Part shown: positions 1 to 12,400 of the stretch, piece by piece
How the letters are laid out: each line of letters starts with the position of its first letter
Position numbering within the stretch: position 1 is the stretch's first letter
Source of the DNA: Cardiocondyla obscurior
Taxonomy: Eukaryota; Arthropoda; Insecta; Hymenoptera; Formicidae
DNA length: 64,000 nucleotides
NCBI RefSeq assembly: GCF_019399895.1
Contig: NW_027228790.1
Span: 160,001-224,000 of the forward strand
Reading direction: 5' to 3'
Program-made: the position numbers and the translations under genes
Notes under the pieces: generated by a model
Databases searched by the model: none
Told to the model about the DNA's origin: nothing
What the model saw: the letters and a program-made list of their open reading frames with translations, nothing else

Positions 1-3000
1 TACATACATACATACATACATACATACATACATACATACATACATACATACATACATACATACATACATACATACATACATACATACATACATACATACA
101 TACATACATACATACATACATACATACATACATACATACATACATACATACATACATACATACATACATACATACATACATACATACATACATACATTCA
201 TACATACATACATACATACATACATACATACATACATACATACATACATACATACATACATACATACATACATTCATACATACATACATACATACATACA
301 TACATACATACATACATACATACATACATACATACATACATACATACATACATACATACATACATACATACATTCATACATACATACATACATACATACA
401 TACATACATACATACATACATACATACATACATACATACATACATACATACATACATACATACATACATACATACATACATACATACATACATACATACA
501 TACATACATACATACATACATACATACACACATACATACATACATACATACATACATACATACATACATACATACATACATACATACATACATACATACA
601 TACATACATACATACATACATACATACATACATACATACATACATACATACATACATACATACATACATACATACATACATACATACATACATACATACA
701 TACATACATACATACATACATACATACATACATACATACATACATACATACATACATACATACATACATACATACATACATACATACATACATACATACA
801 TACATACATACATACATACATACATACATACATACATACATACATACATACATACATACATACATACATACATACATACATACATACATACATACATACA
901 TACATACATACATACATACATACATACATACATACATACATACACATACATACATACATACATACATACATACATACATACATACATACATACATACATA
1001 CATACATACATACATACATACATACATACATACATACATACATACATACATACATACATACATACATACATACATACATACATACATACATACATACATA
1101 CATACATACATACATACATACATACATACATACATACATACATACATACATACATACATACATACATACATACATACATACATACACATACATACATACA
1201 TACATACATACATACATACATACATACATACATACATACATACATACATACATACATACATACATACATACATACATACATACATACATACATACATACA
1301 TACATACATACATACATACATACATACATACATACATACATACATACATACATACATACATACATACATACATACATACATACATACATACATACATACA
1401 TACATACATACATACATACATACATACATACATACATACATACATACATACATACATACATACATACATACATACATACATACATACATACATACATACA
1501 TACATACATACATACATACATACATACATACATACATACATACATACATACATACATACATACATACATACATACATACATACATACATACATACATACA
1601 TACATACATACATACATACATACATACATACATACATACATACATACATACATACATACATACATACATACATACATACATACATACATACATACATACA
1701 TACATACATACATACATACATACATACATACATACATACATACATACATACATACATACATACATACATACATACATACATACATACATACATACATACA
1801 TACATACATACATACATACATACATACATACATACATACATACATACATACATACATACATACATACATACATACATACATACATACATACATACATACA
1901 CATACATACATACATACATACATACATACATACATACATACATACATACATACATACATACATACATACATACATACATTCATACATACATACATACATA
2001 CATACATACATACATACATACATACATACATACATACATACATACATACATACATACATACATTCATACATACATACATACATACATACATACATACATA
2101 CATGCATACATACATACATACATACATACATACATACATACATACATACATACATACATACATACATACATACATACATACATACATACATACATACATA
2201 CATACATACATACATACATACATACATACATACATACATACATACATACATACATACATACATACATACATACATACATACATACATACATACATACATA
2301 CATACATACATACATACATACATACATACATACATACATACATACATACATACATACATACATACATACATACATACATACATACATACATACATACATA
2401 CATACATACATACATACATACATACATACATACATACATACATACATACATACATACATACATACATACATACATACATACATACATACATACATACATA
2501 CATACATACATACATACATACATACATACATACATACATACATACATACATACATACATACATACATACATACATACATACATACATACATACATACATA
2601 CATACATACATACATACATACATACATACATACATACATACATACATACATACATACATACATACATACATACATACATACATACATACATACATACATA
2701 CATACATACATACATACATACATACATACATACATACATACATACATACATACATACATACATACATACATACATACATACATACATACATACATACATA
2801 CATACATACATACATACATACATACATACATACATACATACATACATACATACATACATACATACATACATACATACATACATACATACATACATACATA
2901 CATACATACATACATACATACATACATACATACATACATACATACATACATACATACATACATACATACATACATACATACATACATACATACATACATA

Positions 3001-3688
3001 CATACATACATACATACATACATACATACATACATACATACATACATACATACATACATACATACATACATACATACATACATACATACATACATACATA
3101 CATACATACATACATACATACATACATACATACATACATACATACATACATACATACATACATACATACATACATACATACATACATACATACATACATA
3201 CATACATACATACATACATACATACATACATACATACATACATACATACATACATACATACATACATACATACATACATACATACATACATACATACATA
3301 CATACATACATACATACATACATACATACATACATACATACATACATACATACATACATACATACATACATACATACATACATACATACATACATACATA
3401 CATACATACATACATACATACATACATACATACATACATACATACATACATACATACATACATACATACATACATACACATACATACATACATACATACA
3501 TACATACATACATACATACATACATACATACATACATACATACATACATACATACATACATACATACATACATACATACATACATACATACATACATACA
3601 TACATACATACATACATACATACATACATACATACATACATACATACATACATACATACATACATACAAACATACATACATACATACA
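1..3688. repeat. (TACA)n tetranucleotide microsatellite, about 3.7 kb
   Basis: The sequence is an almost uninterrupted TACA/TGTA repeat from the first base. Rare variants are TTCA units near 196, 272, 372, 1979 and 2063, one GCAT near 2103, and 2-bp contractions giving CACA near 527, 943, 1185, 1899 and 3477. Long open frames on both strands here are repeat translation only, not genes. The window starts inside the array, so its full length is unknown. Confidence 0.98.
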
Positions 3689-3874
3689 GAGTAGATAGGA
3701 GAGGGAGAGGGAGAGGGAGAGGGAGAGGGAGAGGGAGCGGGAGGGAGGAGAGAGGGAGGAGGGAGGGAGGGAGAGGGGAGGGAGAGGGAGGGAGAGGAGA
3801 GAGAGAGAGAGGGAGAGAGAGAGAGGGAGAGGGAGAGGGAGAGGGAGAGGAAGAGGGAAAGGAAGAGGGAGAGG

Positions 3875-3934
<60 letters not shown>
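3689..3934. repeat. Purine-rich (GGGAGA)n/(GA)n tract
   Basis: About 245 bp on the plus strand is almost entirely G and A, grading from GGGAGA-type units into pure GA dinucleotides. It directly abuts the TACA array. Such polypurine/polypyrimidine tracts can adopt triplex structures; that property is general knowledge and not tested here. Confidence 0.95.
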
Positions 3935-3936
<2 letters not shown>

Positions 3937-4304
3937 CAAGCGGAGAAAAATTTCTTACGAAGTAGAAACCTGTAAGAAATGTAGATCTTACAGATATACA
4001 GTGACGTTGCTACCATCACTCTATAAGAGTTACAGTGTAACTGATGGTTACAGTGTAACTACAGCTGACATACTATATGTTGGTTTCTGTCACTGGATTG
4101 GAGGATCACGGCCCGATAGCGACAACCAATTACACGCGGCAACTAATGTCTCCGCACGAGCAATAGTGTATTAATAGTTCGCAAGTGTAATAGCGTTACA
4201 AATTTGTAAACTCGCCTTTATGCGATTAATAACAACCAACATCTATATCAATTTGAAAAATACGTTTACTCTGTTTTTATTAATTTTCAACAGTTCTTAG
4301 TGAG

Positions 4305-4950
4305 ATGCCAAGAAGTGAAAACAAAACAACGAACAAAGAAATAGAATCTTTAGACGACATACTAAACGACGAAAATTTTATTTTTACGTAAGTAATTATT
4401 ATTTTTTAAATATTCTACTTTTTATTTTGTTTTATATTTTATATTTTATTATATATTATATATATTACAGATCATTTGGAAAAATGGACTTTGAAGACGT
4501 TCAGGCTGGGCCGTCAAGACAGCTTCCTCCTCGCGACAATGTGGCGGTTGTCCAAAGGCAATCGTCTCTTTGTCGTGAGGAGCCGTTGGCCTCCACAGGA
4601 AATAGCCGAGACAGAGCCGGAGAAACGGCGCAAACCACAGAAGCCGCGACCTTAGCTCGCGAAAACGAAGAGTTAAGAAAAAGATTAGAAATCTTGGAAC
4701 AAAAATTAAATAGACGTAAGTACATTTGGCATAAGGTACTATCGTACTTCTGGATTTTTTACTATAACTTTTAAAAACATATTAATTTTTTTTAGCTCCT
4801 CGTTGGAAAAGAGCTGACTGCTACATGTACAATTGCGGTGGCGGGCGAGGTCGCGATGACGGACGGGATCGTGGTAACGGACGGGGTCGCGGTAGCAGGA
4901 GAAGTCGCGGCTACCAAAACGGCCCCTACAAGCAATATTTTTTTTATTAA
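4305..4950 (+). CDS. Small three-exon RGG-box protein with a coiled coil
   Basis: Three exons join in frame: 4305-4387, 4471-4715 and 4796-4950, with GTAAGT donors and TTACAG/TTTTAG acceptors, giving 160 residues and a TAA stop. Exon 1 is acidic and polar. Exon 2 is Ser/Gln-rich and ends in a Leu/Glu heptad-like stretch (ARENEELRKRLEILEQKL). Exon 3 has an aromatic/Cys patch (CYMYNC) followed by repeated RGR/GRGRG motifs typical of RNA-binding RGG tails. The start is the first ATG after a possible 5' acceptor at 4292. A broken gene of the same plan lies at 22.5-23.5 kb, so the family is repetitive and probably a transposon companion. I do not recognise the exact family. The decayed transposase at 5630-8318 converges on it and may belong to the same element. 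Confidence 0.55.
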
Positions 4951-5629
4951 TTTTTTTTTACATTTTTTTTTAATTTTTCTTCAAATTATTTTAGACTTGT
5001 TTTTTTTTTACATACATATTTTATACACATATTTTTTAATTTTTATTTCTACAAATGTATTGTTAATTTCTTTTATTTTAATTTGACATTTATTTAACAT
5101 TTATTAATTTGACAAATTTTATTTTTTTATTATTACATGTTTAAAAGTTTTAATAACATATTAATAAATTAAGAAAAAGAAATTAACTAATTTATATTGA
5201 ATGATTAAAAGAAATTATTAGATTAAATATTATATTGATTAATATTATATTGATTAAAAAATTGTAATAAATGATTAACCGATTCATATCGGAACAATGT
5301 AAATAATTATTTAATATTAAGTAAAAGAGTGTAATATTAAATATTAAATAAAATAAAACATTTATTTTTATACTTATATATTTTTTTGGTGTTTATTTCC
5401 CTTGCGGGGTACACCCGGACCTCCGCTCCGGTTACAATTAATAACAACTACATAAACTACAATTAATTAAATTAAAAACATTATTTATATTTTTTATATT
5501 AATTACATATTTTATTTGTGTACTACATTAATTACAAGTTAGTAAAATAAATTGCACAATAACCTTAAGTATTTGCGAAAAGAATGCTTGACTAGAAGCT
5601 TTACTAACAAGAACAGCCACTGATATTAA
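4951..5629. other. AT-rich spacer, no gene seen
   Basis: This is the 3' flank of the RGG gene. It is strongly AT-rich with poly-T runs and ATTAA repeats. A short GC-rich patch at about 5400-5440 is the only compositional break. No open frame or repeat could be supported. Confidence 0.6.
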
Positions 5630-8318
5630 TTAAAGTTTCATTCCAACTTTATCTTTACTCTGTGCTGTGACAACCACATTTTTATTTGTAAATCTGAAAA
5701 GCAAACTTTATTTTAATAAATATGGCTTATAAATATTTATTAGAGTACTATTACAGAATAGATATACTTAACTTATCTAATAGAATTCCTCGTTTATTTT
5801 TGTCACTAGTTAATGGTTGGTCTTCCAAAGAATTTCCTTGACTTAATTTACAATAAATCAAATCGTTAATATGTTCACACATCATGTTTATCAATTATCG
5901 CATCTTCCAGGAATAAGTTTAATCCATCTCCTGAATTATTAGTAAATACCTCGTTTTAATACTTGATTGCCATTACTCAAACTTTTGATCTTAATACCGA
6001 TCGTATGACAACTTACGTTTACTTTATTATTTTTTTATTTATTACGCGATCATCACTCATCACTCATTACCACTAAACTGACACATCAATAAAGACAGTC
6101 GATAAATGAAGCAGAGTCGATAAATCAATCCACACCATCTAGCGGCGCGAAAACGAAAAGGACATTTTCGTCGTCGACGACGTTAAAGATAAAATAAGAT
6201 TTTACTCTTGCAAGCAAATTTTACATCGCGATATCTTCGTTTGTAGATAACGTAGCGAAAAAATAAAAATACTTTTATTATATAAATCGACCCTAATCTA
6301 CACAATGAACCTATGTAGAAAGCGATCGGTTCAGCCATTGTCGAGATCCAAATATGTACGAATTTCTTAAAATGGGTCTCGCGTAAATATAGGCAGGTAG
6401 TACGCTGCGCCTATACTTGGCGCGAGGCACTGCCGTGCCTCTTGATTTCGGATTTAAGAAACGTTTTGCGCAAAAAATTAACTCACTATTCTTTTCAAAT
6501 ATATCTAAAATGAAAACTATCGATTCATTACTAAGCAAAACACAATTATCAATTTTGTTGTTCGAAATTTTAAAGTTTTTAAATTGTACATAAGAAATTC
6601 TTTTATTCAGTGATCGTGGTTTATAAACAATAATCGTATACTGTTCTGCGAGACACGGTTGAATTGGAATTTGTAACATTTCGAATAATCGATTAGACAA
6701 TTCTTGTAAAGGTTTTCCGGTATTATGCAATTTTTTTTTAATTTTTTGCATATGATTTTCAAATTTAAAACAATTAAAGTTTTCTAAACAACCAAATTTT
6801 TTTACATCATTAGCGAGATGAATAAGATTATGAACATTGTATGACAAATATTCATAACCATAAATATATCCATAATTTGATACAAACCACGTTAATAATG
6901 AATTCGCGTAAGTATTAAATGTTATACATAATTCAGGATCAATTAATATTCTTATTGCAATACTCAGAGAAAGAAAATGATTATAAAACCTAGGTTCTAT
7001 TACAGATTTCATAACGACAATACCAGTATAAAGTAAAAACTGACGAAATTCAGTAGCTTTCCATGTGTCAACATCGTGAAAACTTCTCGGTTTTCTTGCA
7101 AATTCTGATGGCATGCAAGACTTAATTGCATTTAAGTAATGTGAAACTTTATTGGCATTTTCTGATGTTAATTTGACAGTTTTGCAACCTCTAAGTCATA
7201 ATAGCAACATTCGTTTCATAACACCTAAACAAACAAGATGCATATAATCCAACGGAATTTGCAAAACCATATCAATGGGAAGCATCTCTAATATTGAATT
7301 ACCGGTATGATGTTCAATTTGTGTTCGATTTCTGAACGAATTATTTGTACGTACAATCAATATCTAGAAAAGTAACTCTATTACGTACGAAAGTACCCTC
7401 TTGAATACATTTTGTCATGCAAAGTATCCAGTATGACTTTTTGTATACGAGATAAATGCTCTAGCTGGAACATCACACACAATAGCGTTAATACTAAGTG
7501 TTTTTTTTTCCGAAAACAACTATACCACATTGAGAAAGTTGTAGAAATTTATTTACAAATTTAGTTAAAGATTTATTTGTATTGTTAGGTTTACACATAC
7601 CGTGATATACACCAATTACGAATGGCGATGTATAAATATCAATGTTTTCAATAAATGCCATAATAAGCCAAAATTGACTGCTGGAACTTTTGGAAATGGG
7701 CAAACCATCTACATTAATATTTATTTCAATATTATTACTTTTTATAAATTTTTTATACATTTTTATACATTGCTCGATACCGCAAGATATACTAAAGTGT
7801 GCATATTTACCAGTACCCATAGATTTTTAATTTATGGCTGCATTTCGCGGAGTTTCCATTAAAACCCGAACATCGGAAGATAATTCAGAATGACCATGTT
7901 GTCTCAAAATTTGTAATAATTCATTAACGGCATTGTGTGAAATATTATGTTTAATGACTAATGTTTGTAAATTTTGACTTAAATTCTTATCAGTAATATT
8001 ATCGATATTTATATCTATAGATTCAACTACATTTTTTTGTAATTTAAAACTATGCTCCTCCTCTTTTTCTTTATCAGATTGCGATAATGTATCAGAATCA
8101 AAAAATAAATTTACTTTAGTAACATTATTTTCTAACGCATTTGATTCACAACGAACAACACTGAGTGTTTCAAAAGTAATTGTACTTTCTCCTAATGTAC
8201 TAGGAATTGTATTCGACGCAATCAATTTTGACGAAAAACAAGAGGTGCAAGAATTTAATTCATTTTTAATTAATTGATTACATCGTCTTTTAGATAAATA
8301 TTGTATGTCTTTCGGCAT
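5630..8318 (-). pseudogene. Decayed transposase of a widespread insect family (VDGLP / DYMHLVCLGV type)
   Basis: The minus-strand pieces are 8318-7827 (N-terminal, LSKRRCNQL), 7820-7494 (VDGLPISKSSSSQFW) and 7114-6311 (PSEFARKPRSFHDVDTWKA, then YNVHNLIHLANDVKKFGCL). Untracked sequence at 7290-7130 encodes the linking PLDYMHLVCLGVMKR motif. A short terminal exon lies at 5693-5630 behind a TTTTCAG acceptor. Pieces 1 and 2 share a frame, separated by one TAA; later pieces need frameshifts, so the gene is dead. From memory these motifs mark a multi-copy family annotated as uncharacterised protein in insects and cnidarians, of presumed transposase function; I cannot assign the superfamily. The 3' part of the long frame (6470-6311) is not family sequence but the dispersed repeat R described separately. 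Confidence 0.65.
6072..6470. repeat. Dispersed repeat R, copy 1
   Basis: This segment matches 21672-22024 in the same orientation over about 350-400 bp. Both copies share the ACCATCTAACGGCGC-like start, the AAAGCGATCGGTTCA core and the GCGCGAGGCAC...GTGCCTC end, which folds into a short hairpin. It sits inside the 3' part of the decayed transposase and supplies the tail of that open frame. No coding content was recognised. It could be a SINE-like or MITE-like element. Confidence 0.6.
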
Positions 8319-8460
8319 TGTAAATAAGTTTTGAATAACTTATTTCTGATTTGGTTCAAACAAGTTAATGCTAAAAGAGAAAATAATATAATGAAATAAT
8401 GCATAACCTATTAAGGTACAGTGATAAGTATACTTGCCACTATGCCTCAAAAAAATAATG

Positions 8461-8520
8461 GTGCATCCAGGAGCACAACCACTCACTGAGCTCATTGAGC
8501 AGTTGCGTTCCTGGATGCAC
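8461..8520. repeat. 60-bp near-perfect inverted repeat
   Basis: Arms GTGCATCCAGGAGCACAAC and GTTGCGTTCCTGGATGCAC pair with two mismatches around a centre containing GAGCTC. The outer ends are fully complementary. It could be a short fold-back element or a regulatory cruciform. Confidence 0.75.
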
Positions 8521-8954
8521 TCGAGGAGTATTTCCTTGAGTGCAATTAATGAGGTTGCCCAAATGCACACAGAATAAATCTGACATTGAATGAATACACA
8601 GCACGTTGAATGAAACGGAAATTGAACACACGATCATGCAGCTGATTAAACACACAACCGTGTCTTAATATTATCACTAGATCCATTTCATTCAGCGAGC
8701 TCTATGTGATTTTTTCTGTACGCATCTATGCTTTACAAATATAAATAAACATATATAATAAAAATAAATACATTAAAATTTTAAGCTTATTAAAAATACG
8801 TCCCTATTTGCTAAAATAAAATTAAATTGTACTTCGAAATTCAACAAAAAAAGTAACTTATTTATGAATTTAATTGTACGAACAAACTGTACCGGGCCTA
8901 TATTAATACATGTATACATTTTGAAGCAACTTAGTACATGTCAATATCCCACAT

Positions 8955-9042
8955 CCTCGACAAGTCATGCTTCTGAAATGTTACAGCAATATTAATAAGA
9001 TATTTCTGCAACATTTCAAGGACATGGCTTGACGTGGATAGG
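8955..9042. repeat. Hairpin of pre-miRNA-like size
   Basis: Two arms of about 35 nt (CAAGTCATGCTTCTGAAATG and its partner CATTTCAAGGACATGGCTTG) pair with scattered mismatches around a 15-nt AT-rich loop. Size and bulge pattern resemble a microRNA precursor, but a decayed MITE is at least as likely in this region. Confidence 0.4.
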
Positions 9043-9361
9043 AAACAATTATAATTAATAGATACTACAATAAAATGTATGAAAATTAAATTTTACCTGT
9101 TTAAACACTTTCCATGAGATTGGAGAGAGGGAAGAAATAATAATAACAGTGCCAAAGATCTCGTATATATAAGATACACTATCCTCGAGGTTGGAGGAAA
9201 GAATATTAAATAATTAATATTGGTAGTGCCAAAGATTGTTAAAAAGCACAACTGACTTCTGCGTAACATGTAGGCCTGAAAAATAAAATGTTTAATTACA
9301 AAACTAACCTTTAAATTACTATTACTTTTATATAATCACGTACGATTATAAAATCTTACCT

Positions 9362-9455
9362 TGTGGTCCTAGGCCACGAACACTAAGTAATTTTCAGACC
9401 CCGCGCCGCGACCACCACCGATCGCCCACGACTTTAGCGCGGACCCGTCCGCGTA
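9362..9455 (-). repeat. LTR end fragment related to the 43-51 kb gypsy LTR
   Basis: Read on the plus strand this begins TGTGGTCCTAGGCCACGA and continues through CAGACCCCGCGCCGCGACCA. That is the reverse complement of the terminal sequence shared by the LTR-like unit at 18057-18618 and the gypsy LTRs at 43079 and 49781. Only about 95 bp is present. A minus-strand frame (9627-9394, 77 residues) runs from unknown AT-rich sequence into this fragment. Confidence 0.6.
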
Positions 9456-9924
9456 GATTAAACAAATGGACATTATCAAATTCATTGTCATCCATGTCGT
9501 CAAATACTTGTTTGTCGTTAATGTACGCAATTTTGCCGTAATGTGGATAGCAGAATTTAGAGGGAAGGATAAAAGCGAATTGCAATTTTTGTGCGAGTTT
9601 ACAATAATTGTTTACAACATCTGTCACTACAGGAGAGTTATTTCAGCATTGTGCTATAAAATAAATAATTAAAAAGAACGGAAGAACTCAGAAGCAGGAT
9701 ATTACGAGTGTTACAGTAAGTAGAAGAATTAGAATTAATATAATAATGAAAAATAATGTATAAAGTTTAATTTTCAGCCACATTGTCAGCGCAAATTGTC
9801 ATCAAGTTTTTGTCAAGTGCAGCGATAACTGTCGTAAGTTATTCATGCATTTTTTTATTTCTCATTTTTTTTTTGTATTTTTTCTCGCCTTTTTTCGCAT
9901 TTTCTCGCGTTATCTCGTAAATAG

Positions 9925-10268
9925 TGACAATTAACTATTCTCTTTCGCTTTCATGTACTTTTCTCGCTTCTGATTAGCTGAATCAGCTAAAAATGCGCTT
10001 GTAGCATTTCTATTGTAAATTTTCACAATTAATGACTATTATCTATTCTCTTTCGCTTTTATGTACTTTTCTCGCTTCTGATTGGCTGAATTAGCTAAAA
10101 ATTACGCTTAAAGTATTTCTATTGTAAATTTTTACAATTAATGACTGTTATTTATTCTCTTTCGCTTTCTTGTAGTTTTCTCGCTTTTGATTGGCTGAAT
10201 CGCTTCTAATTGGCTAAATCAAATAAAAATTGAGCATAAAGCATTTCTATTGTAAATTTTCACAATTA
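9925..10268. repeat. Three tandem copies of a ~108-bp unit
   Basis: The phrase TATTCTCTTTCGCTTT recurs at 9936, 10044 and 10153. Each time it is followed by CTCGCTT-TGATTGGCTGAAT and ATTTCTATTGTAAATTTT. The third copy carries an internal duplication of the GATTGGCTGAATC segment. The copies are diverged by substitutions. ATTGGCTGA resembles a CCAAT-box core, so a promoter-type array is conceivable. Confidence 0.85.
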
Positions 10269-10345
10269 AACACAGTTACATTATTAAGTAGTAAATTATA
10301 ACTAACACGTATGTTACGTTTAACGTTATGTTTATTAGGTATAAG
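10268..10345. repeat. Diverged half copy of the palindromic MITE at 10929-11086
   Basis: CAGTTACATTATTAAGTAGT, AACTAACACGTATGTTACG and TTTAACGTTATGTTTATTAGG follow the same order as the right arm of the palindrome at 10929-11086, with many substitutions. Confidence 0.55.
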
Positions 10346-10488
10346 CTACTTTAAAATTATCATAAATAAAAAGTAAAAAGGCATACCTGTAATCCGACAT
10401 TTAAATTGTTCATCATTATGTCCATGAAAATTTTTTGGGCGCCAGATAAATTTGTTGTTATGTAAACCCAGTTATGTTTTCCTTTCCT

Positions 10489-11235
10489 TTATTTTAAATG
10501 GTGTTGATACTTTTTAATAATATTTTTCTTTGTATAAACTTTCTTCTTCTGCTGTCTTAATTTTATTTTTAAACTTTTAATTTCTTTTTTTTTCATAATT
10601 TCTATATTATTTTCATGGGAATCTGCAACCAAAATAACATTATTTGTAGAAATTTCTGTAATATTTGAAACATGAGTATCGATAATAATATTATTATCAT
10701 TAGAATTAGTATTAAATAAGTTAATATTTAAAACGAGATATGAGTTTTCTTGGAGACATCGACGGGATCTGTCCTTAATAAACATTTCTTCCGTAAATGT
10801 TTTGTGTAAAGTCTCATTTGATTCAGCTTTTCTTGTGGTAAATCTGTAAACAAATAAATTCTAAATTAAATAAAGAACATCAATAATTTTATTTTTTATT
10901 GTCTTATATTTAAAATATAGCTAATGTTATATCCCAGCAAACACAATGATAAATGTAATGTACATGTTACTTGTAATTTCCTACTCAATAACGTAACTGT
11001 TATAAGATAGATCTAACAGTTACATTATTGAGTAGGAAATTACAACTAACATGTACATTACATTTAACATTGTGTTTGCTGGGATATTTCTATTTTGTAA
11101 TTAAAACTTACCAATTAAATCATTCCAATCTATTGCTTTTAGCCAGGCTTCAGCTTTTTCTTTATTTTTTGGAAATCTATGCACTGGCATGCTTGAAGAA
11201 GATGTGCACTTTGACACACAACATTTGCGCACCAT
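10489..11235 (-). pseudogene. Decayed THAP zinc-finger gene, two exons
   Basis: Exon 1 (11235-11112) starts MVRKCCVSKCTS and continues MPVHRFPKNKEKAEAWLKAI, a good match to the first half of the THAP C2CH DNA-binding domain: the first Cys pair and the VHRFPK and W motifs are present. It ends at a GTAAGT donor. Exon 2 (10843-10489) follows a TTTACAG acceptor and contains TFTEEMFIKDRSRRCL, the expected HFTEE-type second half, then a Lys-rich coiled coil. Two defects are visible. The exon phases do not match without a 1-nt shift. The third Cys and the His before F of the C2CH set read as Leu and Thr. THAP domains occur in P-element-type transposases and host regulators. A likely 5' UTR exon ends at 11590. 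A palindromic MITE occupies the intron. Confidence 0.6.
10929..11086. mobile_element. 158-bp palindromic MITE in the THAP intron
   Basis: The two arms of about 70 bp (ATATCCCAGCAAACACAATG and CATTGTGTTTGCTGGGATAT at the outer ends) are almost perfectly complementary, with a centre of about 11 bp (AAGATAGATC). It lies between the THAP exons. A diverged half copy lies at 10268-10345. Confidence 0.85.
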
Positions 11236-11301
11236 CTTGAAAACTTGAAACTAATTATATTGTTATTATAATTAACATTTAAATATTTATTTTTATAGAA
11301 A

Positions 11302-11484
11302 TTACATTACTGGCAAGAACAACTATGTCAAACCTGCTCAAAATATGAACAGTCAAACAAAATATTAAGAACCACTAAGAACATCCTATTATTTATTAAA
11401 TTATGAAGAAAAAGGATATTTGGTTTGACTGTCCATATTTTGAGCAGGGATAACATAGTCAAATACTTTTTCCCAGTAATATAA
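11302..11484. mobile_element. MITE with ~60-bp terminal inverted repeats
   Basis: Left end TTACATTACTGGCAAGAACA pairs with right end TTTTTCCCAGTAATATAA. Inner arms CTGCTCAAAATATGAACAGT and ACTGTCCATATTTTGAGCAG pair with one mismatch. The short centre is AT-rich. No clear target duplication could be fixed by eye. Confidence 0.75.
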
Positions 11485-11589
11485 CTTCTATATCATATAA
11501 CATAAGTTTTTTAATTTTTTAATTAATTAAATATATATTTTTATTAAAAATATTTCTAGAATGTGTAATATATGTTACATTATACTCAC

Positions 11590-12090
11590 CAAAGAACAAA
11601 GCTTCAAAATCTCTTGAATCTGTCAAGAAGAGAATGTTCTGTTTCTCCTGGTCACTTCTGGTTGCTCACTGTTGATCACTGTCACTCGCTGTTGCTTGCT
11701 GTCACTGCAATTATTGCAAATTTTATTGCAAAACACTTAGCACTGATTATGACACAATGACACAAACACTGCAAAGCACTTTACAATATATTTACAAACT
11801 ATATTACTCATATATGAAATTGGCGAAAACGGTGCATTTATGTGCACTGGTGCAGCTGAATTCAATATGGCGGCTGATAGTGCTGCCGCCTGCTGCTGTC
11901 CCCACTGTATTATAACTTCCGTCCCCAATAAAAAAGTGGGAGTGCGCTCACCCTGGTGAGTGTTGCCCGGCGACGAAAAGTGGGGGCCGATCAAGGTGAC
12001 ATTGACGGCGCCCCACATTAGCTACCGCAAACGCGGACTTAACTAAAGCGGCATTTTTAACGCGCCTCTTCGGAGGCGCACGAGACAAAC
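11590..12090. promoter_or_regulatory. Possible 5' UTR exon and GC-rich bidirectional promoter
   Basis: On the minus strand a GTGAGT donor at 11589-11584 follows a stretch rich in AGTGAC/AGTGATC repeats. This would be a 5' UTR exon feeding the THAP gene. Behind it, 11870-12090 is CpG-rich against an AT-rich background and contains several GC hairpins (for example CGCGCCTCTTCGGAGGCGC). A plus-strand candidate exon follows at 12267. A bidirectional promoter is an inference from this layout. Confidence 0.25.
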
Positions 12091-12266
12091 CTAAAATAAA
12101 CTGTACATATAGACTTAAGAGCTGTAAATATATTCTCTCACAATTAATCATTTACTTCCATTCCTAAAAACATCTTGGCAACTTACCGGTATAAAAATGC
12201 ACTACAGTTGGTATTGTTGTGAAAATAAAATAACACGTAATAAATGTAATAAATATAATGTTTCAG

Positions 12267-12400
12267 GTACAAAAAATTGAAAACGATGTATTAAATAAAA
12301 ATATATATGTAATAAAAAATAAAAAACATTTAAAATGTCTAATAAACGAAGGTGAAAAAGACTGCCCACTCTTGATTCAAACAACAAAAATTTGTAATGT
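12267..12400 (+). other. Putative coding exon of unknown gene
   Basis: A 134-bp segment is bounded by TTTCAG and GTAAGT. It is open in one frame throughout: 44 residues containing KNKKHLKCLINEGEKDCPLL. Flanking exons were not found. No family is recognised. The mixed charged/hydrophobic composition is more protein-like than the neighbouring AT-rich frames. Confidence 0.3.

Larger units (their letters stand above)
8340..9361. other. Intergenic stretch with two hairpins
   Basis: This is upstream of the decayed transposase. No gene was recognised; the small minus-strand frames at 8340-8655 lack family features. Two inverted repeats stand out at 8461-8520 and 8955-9042 and are listed separately. 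The rest is AT-rich. Confidence 0.5.

Noticed and set aside
198..3939. Very long open frames (up to 1221 residues) of MYVC or IHTY repeats
   Set aside because: They are translations of the TACA array and purine tract in every phase; no non-repeat content.
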